DNA from: Acanthopleura granulata
Lineage: Eukaryota; Mollusca; Polyplacophora; Chitonida; Chitonidae
Reading direction: 5' to 3'
Assembly (NCBI GenBank): GCA_016165875.1
Contig: JABBOT010000002.1
Coordinates: 38,281,868 to 38,345,867, forward strand
Length of the DNA stretch: 64,000 bases
Part shown: piece by piece, positions 47,088 to 59,867 of the stretch
How positions within the stretch are numbered: position 1 is the first letter of the stretch
Layout of the letters: every line of letters starts with the position of its first letter
Notes under the pieces: generated by a model
What the model was told of the DNA's origin: nothing
Databases searched by the model: none
What the model saw: the letters and a program-made list of their open reading frames with translations, nothing else
Translations under genes and position numbers: made by a program

Positions 47088-47300
47088 TTGGGCCTCGGTG
47101 GCCAAGTTTGAGTTAGCGTGAGCTCGAGTGCAGTTCATGCTGGCTTCCTCTCTGGTCTACGTGGAAAGGGCTGCCAGCAACATTCGGATGACCGTGGGTT
47201 TTCCCCGGACTCGATTTCCCCGATTTCCTTCCACAATAATGGTGGCCGTCGTGGTGTGAAAATACGTAGGGCCTACGTGAAATTCTTCAAGTTGAGTAGA
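47088..47300 (+). mobile_element. SINE family A copy, diverged
   Basis: Head TTGGGCCTCGGTGGCC, B-box region GCAGTTCATGCTGG, body GGGCTGCCAGCAACATTCGG and GTGGGTTTTCCCCGG, then GGTGGCCGTCGTGG. It lies upstream of the polycystin-2 gene. Confidence 0.8.
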
Positions 47301-49583
47301 GCGTATATACCAATAAGTAAATTCATGTATGGATTATATTAATGTCCGGAGGAGAAACTGTGCGAGAGAAAACTTAGCCAAAACGGAAATTCTGTACAGC
47401 AAAGCAATCTTTTCAGAAGTTAAGGCGTACCCGATGGAAAATGTTCTGTAGAAGGGAAATTGTACAGAGAGGAAACTGTCAGCAGAAAAACTCCCATCAA
47501 ACATAGGCCTGTATATGACCAAGTGAGGATGTATGCACAGAAGTACGCTGATCGTATCCCAGGCGTCACTGAAAAGGCATTTATTGTGTACCTAACCTAA
47601 TTATGGTTTTAATCTCTACTCCGTTGCAGATCATTAAAGGGCTTTAACACAGAAATTTTGCATGCGTAAACCTTTAGATCCCCATAGGACAATGTATTGT
47701 CTGGATGACAGCCTGACAATCCATTTTCCAAAGAATGACCAGATCTACCACATATGATACTGGGGTTGAAATACAAATGTTGGAGAATGTACATGGACGA
47801 CAAGCACACGTATATAGGTAGACCTATATAGCCTGAAAGCTTTCATGTTATCAAAGTGCCTGCATACACGCATTTCGTTAACCCTATATGTACTACACAT
47901 GTACTTGAATGCAAGTATTAAAAGAAAACAACAACATTATATCATGACCGAATAACGTTTCGATGCACATCAATGCGTATACAGATCAAACTATTTATAT
48001 ATTTACAGGTGGTGTACGGCTGTGTGAAATATTTTTCTGGTTAAAGAGGAATTTAAATATAATTTAAATATGATATGTGGCATAAGGACACAGCATACAG
48101 GTGAGAGCTACGCTTCTAACAAATCAGCATATATATACATATATATATATATGTGAAAACACTGCAAACATACAGATCTTACTCCGCGTGTCAATCTGCG
48201 TTACTCAAGTATACAGGTATATTACGTATATTTGACATTTGGTATGTGTTTGTCTCGCTATGGGGTGCCACATTACTCGGGGATCTGACGTCTAACCCGT
48301 TAATATTTAAACTGTTAATTTATACCAGAATGGCATTCCGTGTTAACGGCTTTTGTAAAGGTAGAATAAAAGGTAAAGTATAATGACTGGTGTAAATTAC
48401 GTTATGTTTACGACACGGTTAATTTCATTCTGTATACAGCCAACCTGAAATATCAAAAGTAGGCTACACATCATTGTTTTTTTTTGTTTTTTTGTTTGTT
48501 TTTTTGTTTATTTTTTTAAGGCATACATGCACTCTGGAGTGTTAATTGTCGTCTGTACATGCAAAGCTTGTCAGTAAAGTAGACAAGCTATATATAATTA
48601 ACTTGTACCCGAGGGACTGATTTTAATCTAACAAACTATTGAAACTCTAATTAATTTCAGGGTAGGCCTATATTAAGGTTGATTCTCCATAGTTCCTGAA
48701 AAGATAATAAACAATGCTTCGTGAAATTAAAACCTTCACGTCCCACCTATAAAATCACGTCGACCCAACATGCTTTGTTTTATGCATGAGGGGTGAAACA
48801 ATGTCAAAATACCATGCTCTTTGAAAGCGCATTGGCATCAAGGTGGCTTTGTCAGAAATCATGACAGAGTTGTCTCCCTGGAATCCACCACTGCAGAGAG
48901 ATTGAATAAGTGAGCTACTCGAATAAAAAAAAAATGACCTGGTTAAAAAAATAAATAAGTAAGAATTAAAAAGTAATTTTAGCTTTTAGCAATGTTTCAC
49001 GCACATACTTTTTTAAAACTATGTCGTGCGCACCAGATTGGCTAGTGAATAGAAATGCAAATTCACGCATTTGTCCTCTCAGTATATTTGCCATGTTATG
49101 CGCTGGAGATATCCACTTATCTTACTTGTGTTCTTAATATCATTGTTATGTCGTGCGCCTGAGGTACAATTTCACCAAGTCTTCCTCTGGAGATCTTCAC
49201 CGCAAGTTGTGCTCTCGTGGTCGTGACATGAAGTTGTGCTCCCAGTCTCGTTGGGATCTCCAACAGATTCCTCTCTCATAATCTCATCAGTAGTTATGTC
49301 GAGCGCACAAAATATCCATAATGTCATGCGCATATGATATTCATTCATTCGTGCTCTCATGATATTCACTAAAACGTGCTCTCGAGATATTCACGATATC
49401 GTTCTGTATTCCTGTTGTTAAAGTACAGAGCTATAAAAATGACACACACACACACACACACACAAAAACTCTTTTAAATCAACTCAATACCCATTAATGA
49501 CATTTTAGAATATTTGTTAGATGATTACTGTTTTTATCGTCAAGTCGAAAAGTGTTGAAAACAAGCAACACATGTTAGTTATT
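47301..49583. other. Intergenic stretch with a diffuse repeat
   Basis: No gene recognised. Around 49020-49400 phrases such as GTGCTCTCGAGATATTCAC and ATGTCGTGCGC recur imperfectly, on a scale of about 30-60 bp. A CA microsatellite lies at 49441-49463. Confidence 0.5.
49441..49463. repeat. (CA)n microsatellite
   Basis: About eleven CA pairs in a row. Confidence 0.9.
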
Positions 49584-49742
49584 AATTAATTAATTTATGT
49601 GATTGGTGCATAGGCCTATGCATTAATATTTCACATATCCCGAGGCGGACAGCATTTTATGCATTTTGGGAGTCCACGGGCAGAGTCCACGCAAAGGAAG
49701 CCCACGACCATTCGCAGGTTACTGGCAGACCTTCCCACATAC
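49584..49742 (-). mobile_element. SINE family A fragment
   Basis: Diverged tail TTAATTAATTTATGTGATTGG, then CCACGACCATTCGCAGG and CTGGCAGACCTTCCCAC. The head is missing. Confidence 0.75.
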
Positions 49743-50146
49743 GGCATAGGGGTGTATCATAAATGTTTCCCAAGACAGTCAAATAAAGCGCTGCTCTTTC
49801 CCGGCGACCGACCTGTCGACGAGAGATCAGATCCAGCTCTCGCTGATTCAACTTCAAATATAAGTCCTGAGGTTTTTATGGTATGTCTATACCTGACGAA
49901 ATTGCAGTTCCTCCATGCATATATGGATACACAAACTTGACTGGCCTGCAATGTGAGCATGCGTGAAATATTCCTCATCAAATGCATGGACAGTGTTCAC
50001 GCCAATCAAATTAATGATTGATTATAAAAGCAACAGCCACAGATAACGACATGCAATGTGTGTTGACGTTTATGTGTCTGCATTTCATGTACAAGCATGA
50101 AGTGTCTAGCTCTAATGAACTCTATTTTTTATACAAATCTGGGTAT

Positions 50147-50227
50147 CCCCCCGTCATAATGCTGGCCGCCATTGTTTAAGTGAAGTGTTTTTGACTACAG
50201 TGGAACCAATCAAATAAATAGATAAAT
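50147..50227 (+). mobile_element. SINE family A tail fragment
   Basis: CCCCCGTCATAATGCTGGCC, then AAGTGAAGTGTTTTTGACTAC and CCAATCAAATAAATAGATAAA-type tail. Confidence 0.75.
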
Positions 50228-50500
50228 CCATTGTGTATACATATATATATTGTCGTGGCGTTGTAACTATAATGCATTTACTTTAATACATTGCAATAGG
50301 CAACCCTGGGTGTGGCTTTAGCGGGCCTACCCTTCTATAGAACAGGAAATTGTCAACTCCCTTGTATGCTTCGGTGATCGTGGTGGCAAGAAGACGTTAG
50401 ACGGCGCTCTATCATATGTGGTCTCACATGAAGTCCACTAGAGTCCGGTTGTCTTCCACCATTGAATTACCTTCATGTATGACACACGTGGGCAGTAAGT

Positions 50501-50870
50501 GAGTGCTTGGGGTTTAACGTCGTACATGTACTTAACAATGTTTCAGTCATATGACGACGAGGAGTCCTTCTGGTGTGTACATATACATTGTAATGTGCCT
50601 CCTTGTGACAGGACGAGCCCATGTCTCCAAAGTGCTGCCGCCACTGACATATCATGTCGAAGACACCAGACATGACACCCCATCCGGTCACATTAAACTG
50701 ACACAGGGCCGACCAGGCCTGTTTCCTTGCTCTAACCTCTCAATGCTGGAGTCAAGCGAGGCAGCAACAAGTATCATTTTGAAGTCTTTAGTATGACCCG
50801 ACCCAGGCTCGAACCTGGATCTCCCGACCTCGAGGTGGACGATGTAACATCTAGACCACCGAGGCAGTCG
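50501..50870 (-). mobile_element. SINE family B copy 2, nearly full length
   Basis: On the minus strand it begins GACTGCCTCGGTGGTCTAGA (A box), with a strong B box CCAGGTTCGAGCCTGGG. It aligns along its whole length with the copy at 28986-29331. Confidence 0.87.
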
Positions 50871-50978
50871 CCACACGTGGGGAAGTTCGCCAGTAACTGA
50901 CCAAATGCCAGTGCTTGGTGTACTCTTGCATGCATGAAACACTACGGTTTACTCATAAATATGTATGTATGTATCTAT

Positions 50979-51215
50979 GCTTGGGTTTTACATCGTACTG
51001 AACAATTTTTCAGTCATATGACGACGACGAATCCTTAGAATGTAGATGCATGTATATACTGTGTCTTCTTGTGACAGGGCGAATCCATGCTGACAAAGTT
51101 CTGACACCAATGGAACATCATGCCGAGAACACCAGACATGAACTCCCACCTAATCACATGATACTGACACCGAACCGGCTAGTCCTATTTCCTTGCTCAA
51201 TGCTGAGCGCTTTCC
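50979..51215 (-). mobile_element. SINE family B copy 3, lacking the tRNA head
   Basis: Shares TTGGGTTTTACATCGTACTG, ATTTTTCAGTCATATGACGACG and TGCTGAGCGC with the other two copies. It stops before the tRNA-like part. It lies in direct orientation 0.1 kb from copy 2. Confidence 0.8.
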
Positions 51216-51589
51216 GCATATAAAAGTTAAACATCTTCATACCGATATACATGTATATTCAGTTTTCCAAACAGTATTTACAATGCTGGTTTAATTTGTC
51301 TTTTTTGTAAAGCATTACACTATCCACATGTTTCTGCTGCCAATGATTTAATAAACATGCTATAAACTTTCTTTGATTTCTGTCTGGTCAATTAAAGACT
51401 TAACGGCGTTGTGTATTGTGCCTGACGTAGAAATATGACGAGCCAGTATAAAGGGTTTATAGCCGTCATGAATGCATAACATATTTAACAGCCGTCAGTA
51501 AATGTCAGTGCGCAATGGTAACTTGTCATTAAAGGAACAAAATACTCTTGCCGTTGTGGAAACATATGAAAAGATGATAAACAGACGTA

Positions 51590-51595
51590 TTTATT
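51590..51595 (-). terminator. Polyadenylation signal of the 122-aa gene
   Basis: AATAAA on the minus strand, 190 bp after the stop codon. The position is what is expected for a short 3' UTR. Confidence 0.6.
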
Positions 51596-51784
51596 CATAA
51601 CAATGAAAGAGGAGTAAGCCACAAAAAACTTGCTTTAATGCGATGTCAAAAACATGCATGTACATGAACGCTACAGGCCTATTTTAAGTTGTACAAATAC
51701 ATGTGCCGTTTCAGTCATTTAAAAATATTCATACAACAAGGACAACAATGATACATGAAGAATTAACATGAAGTCACATGAAGT

Positions 51785-54013
51785 TCACATGAAGTCTGCG
51801 TGAAGTTTCCTCGCCAGTCCGTAGTTGAGAGTGTTTCCCGCCATCACCGACCTTTCACGCTTCGCCTGCTCGAGCTGTGCTAACGTCTGCTGGTCCTGGC
51901 AGGTCATGTGACGGCTGACGTTAGGGTGCGGGAACGCCGACAGGGAGCGCTCCTGAAGGAAATAAAGGTGTTACAAACACTGATGTGAAGGTGGAAAAAT
52001 TGTTTTGTGAGGGAAAAGGTTTCCCTGACTTGTACAGGTTATGGGCCGGGTTTCACATAATGTAACCCTACACTTCAGTTGAAGGTTATCAACAAACCTC
52101 GAAATATGAACAGAACAGACATTTATCTGCCATGTGGCATATATATTGGCTTAGACCTATATGTATATATTTGGATTTTTCGACTTATAAAGTATGTGTA
52201 AAGCTTGGCACACGGTTCATATTAAATTTATGTTACAAACTAAAAACGACGTTATGTTACCGTTTCAGGTCATGAACAGACGAATTATTAGCTAACAGTG
52301 TCACAGTACCATATGCTGAACAACTTCAGTATTTTACCTGAACGAAATTATATACCCAAACCATTTATAATTGTACGTGAGCATGTGTAGATAATTCAGC
52401 CAACTGGTATATATGGAAGTCAGTACATGTACACCAGAAGGCAGATTAGCGCTACTCTTCTTATACATGTAGGCCTATAGCTATACACAGCTGATATACG
52501 TGAAATAACATCTCTGGGTATAGCAGCGTTTATCGAAGTGAGTTGACAATAATGGAGTAAGGCAGATGTATTAGGCCTAGTTACGATGAAGTCGCCCAAA
52601 CCAGTGTTGACAGCAAATCCAAGGGTAGGATATGTGCTCTAACAACTGTGTAATGTTCACACCTTCCCAAGATTACCACTGGACCTAACAAGCTACTTGT
52701 AAATGTCGATGTATATACACGAAGGCTACATTTATATAAACTGACATAGCGTTTGCCAGAGGAGAGAGTCACAATTTCTTTCCCATATACGATCTGATTT
52801 AACCTTTCCTATAGTGTATACAACCATATTCCCATTGAGAGTCCTAAAAACAATCATGTCAAGGTTGTCATCGATACACACGCTCTTTCACCCACACGAA
52901 AAACGAGGTCCATAGAGCCGGGAATTTTTTTTTATTTCTATAGCCAGTTGTCTTCTATCTGCTCACTAATGTTATCTCTCGAGCATATGTTTGTGTTTTG
53001 TCCTAGATACACAGGTCTTGTTTCCCAAAATTTTAACCTCTTATTTACATCTTATTACACATTTATGTGTTTCTAGAGTTTAAGACGGCATGGTGAACTG
53101 ATACATGCACGGTCCAATTAAACCAACTCATAAAGAAATGATTCAGCAACTTACCAGCGTGCCAGAGATGTTGGCTATCTGATTCTGTACATCCATCTTC
53201 CAAAACTGCAAAATATACTACAGTCAACACATGTATTACCAATGTTCAGTGAAGTTACCCTAGTTATTTGTCAGGTATCTAGCGAAGGGCGGATGAGATT
53301 TTACCCGGTTCCCTCCATGATACCACCGTTGCATAGTGGAACGTTATTGAATATATTGCGAAAAACGCCAACATAAATATCCATAAACATATGTATTTCT
53401 TGATATGTTCAATGACGTGTATATTTTGTATATATTGTTTATGACTTTAATCGATACATACAAAATGGAACTGAAGGGTGATAGTTAATAACTTCGAATG
53501 AACAAACTACGAATATATTGGTCTCCATTTCTAACCTTTCTAAGTTACCCGAAATGGAAATATTTATTGCCACTTGATAAATTGGAAATTGTTCTGCATG
53601 AGGAAGTAACTCTCTCCTTTTCGTAAAGATAGGACGTTTCTACCATAATATATACCTCAGAATCTAACCATGCAGGAATTACACGACAAAGGTCTATAGA
53701 GGTTGGCAGACTGACGTGACACCAAAACGGGTCGAACGGAATTCGAATCTTGCTGGCGAAACAAAGCATGGACTACAGAAACACGTTTGTTCTAACATGC
53801 ATGTAAGAACAACCCTGTAGAGCCCTATGCATACTAAAACGGTGTACTTCAGTCAGAGCTTACGTCGAATGTTTCCCTTTTCTCAATGTTCCATTCCTGT
53901 GGCAGTGTCCACTGTTCTGGGAGTGGCGCCAGTTTGGTGACCCCAATCGTCACCTCAGGGACGGAGCTACCGGCTGTCGAGTCCTGTCCGGCGCTCACTG
54001 GTCGTGCTGCCAT
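51785..54013 (-). CDS. Unrecognised 122-aa protein, three exons
   Basis: Minus-strand exons are 54013-53864, 53205-53155 and 51952-51785, all phase 0 with GT-AG borders (GTAAGC, GTAAGT donors) and an AATAAA downstream at 51590. The start is the ATG at 54011-54013, the only one in frame ahead of the conserved-looking text. The protein has a Ser/Gly-rich N-terminus (residues 1-20) and a segment LPEQWTLPQEWNIEKRETFD. A 17-residue middle exon follows (FWKMDVQNQIANISGTL). The C-terminus is basic and helical (LAQLEQAKRERSVMAGNTL, then YGLARKLHADFM). It has no signal peptide or membrane segment. I do not recognise the family. Small soluble proteins of this style occur among ciliary or sperm axoneme proteins, but that is only a guess. 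Confidence 0.78.
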
Positions 54014-54980
54014 TCTGCAGGAAAGCTGACCAGTCGACTGTGGGTACGGAAAGGGTGGCCTGTGGGTGGAGGGAAGGGTGCCTGTTACCTGTTCAGGTGT
54101 GTTTCTTGTTGGGTGCTCTCTCGGAAGTTTACTGGGTGCTCATTTATATGCCAGTCAGCTGTTCGCCCAAGTGCGGAATGTTTTGCAGGCTTGGTGAAGT
54201 CTTTAGATACATGTACGATAGCTAAGATTACCACCATAAATATAACCACTCTTGCTTGAGGGTTATCGAATCTGCTTAGCTAATAAGTACTGTTACGGGC
54301 CAATGACTAAAACTACAAGAATAAAACAGTCGGTTTGATTTTTTATTACGCCCAATTGATTTGCTATAATCCATGCCAGATTTTGCAGTCATTGGCAACG
54401 CGCATGTACGTCGGGTTGGTGCATAGAGCTGTTGAACACATGCTATACCGGTTTCTTATTACCCCAGACAGATTAGGCCTAGTGTTGGCACAGATTAACC
54501 CTGACTCGAGGTGTCAGAGTAGACGACCTGCGCCAGGCCAGCGCATGTGCCACATGCTGACTGTACCGAATTTTATACTTGTCTGTCAATGAAACTTATT
54601 ACGTAATAAGCATGCACGTTAACCATAAACATTGATACACATGTATGTCATTATTACAACCCTAAATTTATTAAGGACACTAGAAAGAGAGAAAAATATT
54701 TCTTATGAAAAACTTATACATAACTAAATGAGTTATCCATAGGTAGTGTGTCCTTTAGTAGCATAGGAGAAGACAGCAAATTTATGATTTACCCCAATTC
54801 CTAACCACAGAACCGCGAAATGAGAAGACATTTACTGGTATACACTCAATGCATGTAGACTATATGGCTAAACAACGCACTCCGATTTGTCACTGGGCTG
54901 CATTGTGCATGAAGGCTAGATAGTGCACGCAAGGTTGCGACACTTGTAAATTCTTATCTTAAATGGTTTAATTCGGAAAC

Positions 54981-55122
54981 GTTGGGAAAACCTTCAGTTT
55001 CGTATTCCCTCGTGGGGAAGTGTACTTGAGTAGGATTAGCAGATATATAGGTTGGGAAAGCCTTCTGTTTCGTATTCCCTCGGGGGAAGTCTACTTGAGT
55101 AGGATTAGCAGATATACAGGTT
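54981..55122. repeat. Two 70-bp tandem copies
   Basis: Copies start at 54981 and 55051 with the phrase TTGGGAAAGCCTTCTGTTTCG, then GTACTTGAGTAGGATTAGCAG. They are about 90 percent alike. Confidence 0.87.
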
Positions 55123-55152
55123 TCACAACTGAGCACCTTGAAAAAAAGTCAC

Positions 55153-55560
55153 GTTCAGCCTGGTTCCACTTAACAGGCGTAAGACCCAAAGGTTTCGCAC
55201 CTGCCCGAGTTAGGTCATCCTGATTCCGTTCTACAACCGTCAGGATCAAACGTTCCGCACTTGACTTGAGTTACAATCACCCTGATTCCACTTAACAGGC
55301 GTAAGACCCAAAGGTTCTGCACCTTGCCCAAGTTAAGTCATCCTGATTCCAGTCTACAACCGTAAGGCCCAAAGGTTCCACACTTGAATCACATTCACCC
55401 TGATTCAGTTTAACAGGTTTAAGGCCCAAAAGATTCCACAGCTGGGAAATATTCAACAGGCACCTGCAGCTTTTGCATCTGAAGTGTGGGGCTTTCAATA
55501 TGATTCCATTTTACACCGCTAAGGCCTACAAATTCCCCGCCTGAAACATGCCATGCACAT
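55153..55560. repeat. ~60-bp tandem repeat with alternating unit types
   Basis: About seven copies built on CACCCTGATTCCACTTAACAG, then GGCGTAAGACCCAAAGGTTC and GCACCTTG. Alternate units read GTCTACAACCGTAAGG instead of ACTTAACAGGCGTAAG, so the higher-order period is about 120 bp. Confidence 0.85.
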
Positions 55561-57522
55561 TATGAAGCAATATAATGCAATATGTCAGTATTAATCTATA
55601 AATGTAGTTGTACCAAATCCTAAATACTTGTGCATTTGTTTGTTGCCAGAGAAACATGTTCATCTTTATTCTGTCATGTTACTAATTTACTGTTGTATAT
55701 TGTTTACGTTCGGGGATCAAATGGGACTTCCATGAAAATAAAAAAGCTATACATCTATGGGCGACGGAATTACCCTAAGTGACAAGTTTCCAAATATCAT
55801 CTGCAACTGTAAAGATACTAATATGCATGCAGCCTCAGTATTGTCGGACCTTATGAGTGGTAGACGTGTGATCTGTGGTTTCCTCCATTCCACACGTACC
55901 TATGATGTCACAGGTAATGTGTATTGGACAATATGGAACAGAAATTGGCATTTGTGGCATGATACGTACGTATATCTGTATATATATATATATATGTATG
56001 TATCCAAGCGGACCTGCGAGATATGTACAATACATGCATAGTAGCCATTGTAAAGAGGACATAACAGACAGTTTCATACAACTTCGCAACATTTTGGCAT
56101 CCGTGTCCATGGGAGGTATGGCACGCTCGTTACACACCCAATTGACCCAGACTATATCTGTTCATACCGGCATACTGATGATAATTATATATCTGTGTTG
56201 GGACCCATTGTGTTCTAGGGGATTTTGGCATTGATAAGACTATGGATAAGGTCGTAGTGCCCAGCAGTGCCCACTGGCATCGATCACAGCCGTCAGGATA
56301 ACGATCTGTCATCGATGGTCGTTAACAGATAAACTAACGGTTCATGTTACCCACAGCGCAGTAGTAAACAGGCACGGGCACCTGCTGGCGAGTTGGCCGT
56401 GCGTTTTGTGTATGAATATCGTTAGGTATATGTACGACGTGATCCATGTTTTGACAGGTCATAATACAAATATTCTCTGATGACATATGCCACAGAGAAA
56501 CCCTACAATGGGTCCTTGAACTGAGGGACATCGAGTGACAGGTTAGTCATTGATAATACTACAGATCGTGAGTTATTCAATCGATATTCTGGCTCTTTTG
56601 ATAAGTTAAATATTTACAAATCCGGTCACTTGGTTATTGGTTTTCATATATTACTGGTAAAGAATTATTAACACAGGATATTCCCCTGAACCTCACAAAA
56701 CCCAAGAATACAGATTTCTTGATCTGGATCAGGAAGCTACCATTTATATATATTATTCTATTTACATATAATCCTATATACATGAGACTGTGGTTATGCA
56801 GACTTGCTCAACACTATTTAACTGTTATACAGCTACTAAGGATTAGCAGGATTTAATCTTATGCATGCCAACTGCTCACGCCTTGAGCAAGCTATTGTGG
56901 ACAATATCTCGGATGAGCCACTTACCTTCACGTGAAACCTTTAATCCAGAGTTATATGGCATAACAGGGTGTTTACTGGGGCCTTTATGAAGTACCATAG
57001 GATAACAAAGTTCGTATTTTTGTATTCAGACGTCTGTATACGAAGGCAGTGGGGTAGAAAATAATACCCAGGGCAAAAGCAGAGATAGCTGAAGTGACGA
57101 AATAGTTGTGGTGTCGAGGCGAAGACGGGTCTCACCGGTAAACACGAGACCTTTCGACATTCATTACACAAGTGCTCAGTGTCATGTGTATTTTATTAAG
57201 ACGTGAAGTTCTACTGACGATATTCAACCAAGGACTTTGAAGCAGAGAAAGTAACAGGGGGAGGCAGCATTGAGATGGGCACGAACAATAAACAGATACC
57301 ATACTGATAACCACTGAAAAACGACGGTCAAACAGGAACCAGAAAAAAATCCAACTCCTTTTTCGAGTTAGACCTCTCTGGAAGCGTAAGAGTATTGGAT
57401 AAACAGCATGAAACAGCCGGAAACAAGTCTCCCTGCTGATTTGTCGTCCTGCGCCCGTCTGGACTACCCATGAACTGCACGTTAGTGCCTAATATAAATG
57501 TGTTGGCAATTTGGCCGGCTGT

Positions 57523-58509
57523 ATGAACCAAAGGCCTAAATCGGTACCCGGAAGGGAAATGAAATCCAAGTTCATTTCGAACAGGACAAATGCCGCGAAA
57601 GAAATTGAAGCCTGGGTGAGAGGGGGAGATGGTTTCTATCAAAGGGACGCTGTGCGCATGTCAGGACAACTCACAGACAATGTTACTGAAGAACGTATGC
57701 TCAAAGCCAAGTTGTGGGAGCTTTCGAGAGAAAGATACAAATTCCTGTCTCAGAATGCTTACGAACGGAAAGTGTTTGTCGACAGAATTCAGAGAAAGTC
57801 TAGTGCTATCAGAAGAAACGCTTTACAGTTAGAGCGTATTGCGGGTGAGAAGACATCAGGGCGAAAATTGAAGTCGAGTACTGCAAGACTTTCCTTATTG
57901 GACCGCTTTGATCCAACAAAGTCACGTGATAGGCCAAAGGAATTCAAAGAAGCGGCTGAATCTGGAGATGCTTCCGCAAAACGAGCCAAATTCGTTCGAT
58001 TCGGACAAACATTCGTCGATGAAAACGGAGAGGAAAAACAGACGTTCAATAGGCCACAGATAATGCCTTTGTCTGAGCTAAACTTGGCTAAAAGAGACGG
58101 GGTGCAGAGAAGTTTCTCCGCATCTTACTGCCGGACTTTACCGAGTCTGAGCGACCACGTGTCTCAGAGATCCGAAGATGTCCCAGACAGAATGCCACGA
58201 CTGGAATCCGCCACTCACCCCATGGGGAATCCCCGTCCGGCCTGGACCACTAAGCGGACCAAGTCAGAGAGCATCTCTTCCAGTTCCTCAGCGATAAACA
58301 GCGTTCGACTTTGCACAGACCCAAGGATAACCAAGCTGGAAGAATCTCTGGCACCCGTGTACACGGCGGAAACATGCCCGGATGTTAGCTCCGTGGTTAA
58401 GGAAATAGGATCTCTACATCTGTCGCCAAAAATTAACAAAGAAACAAGGAAGCCAAAAACAGCAGTGAAAATTTTGGACCACATGCGTGGAAAAGGGCTG
58501 ATATTCTAA
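57523..58509 (+). CDS. Intronless gene, 328-aa basic protein of unknown function
   Basis: One uninterrupted frame from the ATG at 57523 to TAA at 58507-58509. It is preceded in frame by a stop at 57490 and followed by ATTAAA at 58563. The protein is rich in Lys, Arg and Ser. Residues about 55-120 look like a charged helix (ERMLKAKLWELSRERYKF, then AYERKVFVDRIQRKSSAIRR). A more acidic stretch (FVDENGEEKQTF) and a Ser-rich segment (SESISSSSSAINS) follow. It ends in a basic tail KTAVKILDHMRGKGLIF. No signal peptide or membrane segment is visible. The length of open frame in an AT-rich genome and the GC-richer codon choice support real coding. I do not recognise the family. It could be a retrogene or simply a single-exon gene. 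Confidence 0.82.
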   Translation: MNQRPKSVPGREMKSKFISNRTNAAKEIEAWVRGGDGFYQRDAVRMSGQLTDNVTEERMLKAKLWELSRERYKFLSQNAYERKVFVDRIQRKSSAIRRNALQLERIAGEKTSGRKLKSSTARLSLLDRFDPTKSRDRPKEFKEAAESGDASAKRAKFVRFGQTFVDENGEEKQTFNRPQIMPLSELNLAKRDGVQRSFSASYCRTLPSLSDHVSQRSEDVPDRMPRLESATHPMGNPRPAWTTKRTKSESISSSSSAINSVRLCTDPRITKLEESLAPVYTAETCPDVSSVVKEIGSLHLSPKINKETRKPKTAVKILDHMRGKGLIF

Positions 58510-58562
58510 GATGGGATGTTATTATCTTCTATTCACTTTGCCTTTTTAAAATTTTTTTTTTT

Positions 58563-58568
58563 ATTAAA
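58563..58568 (+). terminator. Candidate polyadenylation signal of the 328-aa gene
   Basis: ATTAAA, 54 bp after the stop codon, following a T-rich run. Confidence 0.45.
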
Positions 58569-59867
58569 TTGCCTTTTTATATGCATGTATGCATATTGTC
58601 GAATTTTTATCATTATTTTCTTCTCAAATGGTCTGTTAATTCATTAAAGGTAATGGTATTATAATTCTATTGTATTTGTCCTTACTCCAGTAAACATGGG
58701 TTCCCTTTGGGTATTTCCATTTCCACTGGTAAGCTTCACTAAGTAGAGTGCTGTAGGATCTCCAACATATGACGATATGGCTAGTGATCACGTTTCTGCG
58801 CTTGTACACAGAGTTGTAAATGGTTCGCCTTCTATTGGCCCTATACATACATGCAGTGTATGTGTTAAAACTGCATGTTGTTGTATGTTGTCGCTTCCAT
58901 GTTGTTATTGATGATAAAACAGGTCGAAAGGCTTCATCATCATTTCCGATAATATATAAATTAAACAGAGTTAGCCATGTACTAATCAGCGAATAGCAGC
59001 CTAGAGCAACAAAACCGCCTAAATCCAAATAATCTTTGAATGCTGTTGAAACCAGCTGAAATTTATTTATCTGCTGAATGTACCTAATGCATAACCCGTG
59101 ACCTCAACAGTCAAATGACGATCAGCCGCTTCGACTGACGAACTTGTGACGTGTGACAGATACGTATAAACACACGATATATATTAGGGCGAGAGCGAGG
59201 GAATCAGTCTTTAAATATCGCTATAGTAGCCTCTTATATCCATGTAATAACGACGCGTTCAGTTAGTGTTCCGTTAACCCGCACTCCCAGTTGACTAACG
59301 TTTGTAGGATGAATGAACAATGAGATAAAATCATTAGAAATCGATTAAATGCACGTGCAAAGGTATATGATTCACACAGTTTATACAATATGCATTTGAC
59401 AAAGACCTTCAACACTCACAAGGAGAAGTGATGGGCCATATCGCGCGTGCCTGGATGCAGAGAAGAGGAAAGCGTTTACCTGCGCATTTGTCATTAGCGC
59501 TAACAACGGATTGAGAAATCGATGTGAGTTATAAGATACCAGAGTTTAATCAAGTATCACGTGATATCGAATTACAGCGCTACTTGGATCCTCGAATTCT
59601 GATCTATATGGCAAAGGGGAAAAAAATAAAGTTTACTTAGCAGAGGCAAGTGAAATTCACACTTTATTGATCTGTGCGTATTCAGTTGGCGACACGTATA
59701 AGCTGGTCCTTTAGTCTGCTATTGATAACATATTGACTAAAGGTTAAAGGTATATCAATATGTAGGAGCACATGATAAGTGACGTGTTAATCTTCACCAG
59801 GATGTATCTGACGTTACTTACTAACTGGGTTATGTCCCTTACATCTGAGAACTTAAGTATTTGATTT

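Larger units (their letters stand above)
54014..57522. other. Interval between two divergent genes
   Basis: The 122-aa gene and the 328-aa gene point away from each other here. Apart from the tandem repeats at 54981-55560 and an AT run at 55978-55994, nothing is recognised. Frames of about 100 to 119 codons at 55835-56234 overlap on both strands, show no homology that I know and look like chance. Confidence 0.5.

Noticed and set aside
55757..56234. Overlapping frames of about 95 to 119 codons on both strands
   Set aside because: Overlap on opposite strands and a TATATA-encoded Tyr-Ile run indicate chance.
58636..59028. 130-codon minus-strand frame with a hydrophobic start
   Set aside because: It opens with TTG, not ATG; the first ATG leaves only its second half. 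No family is recognised.
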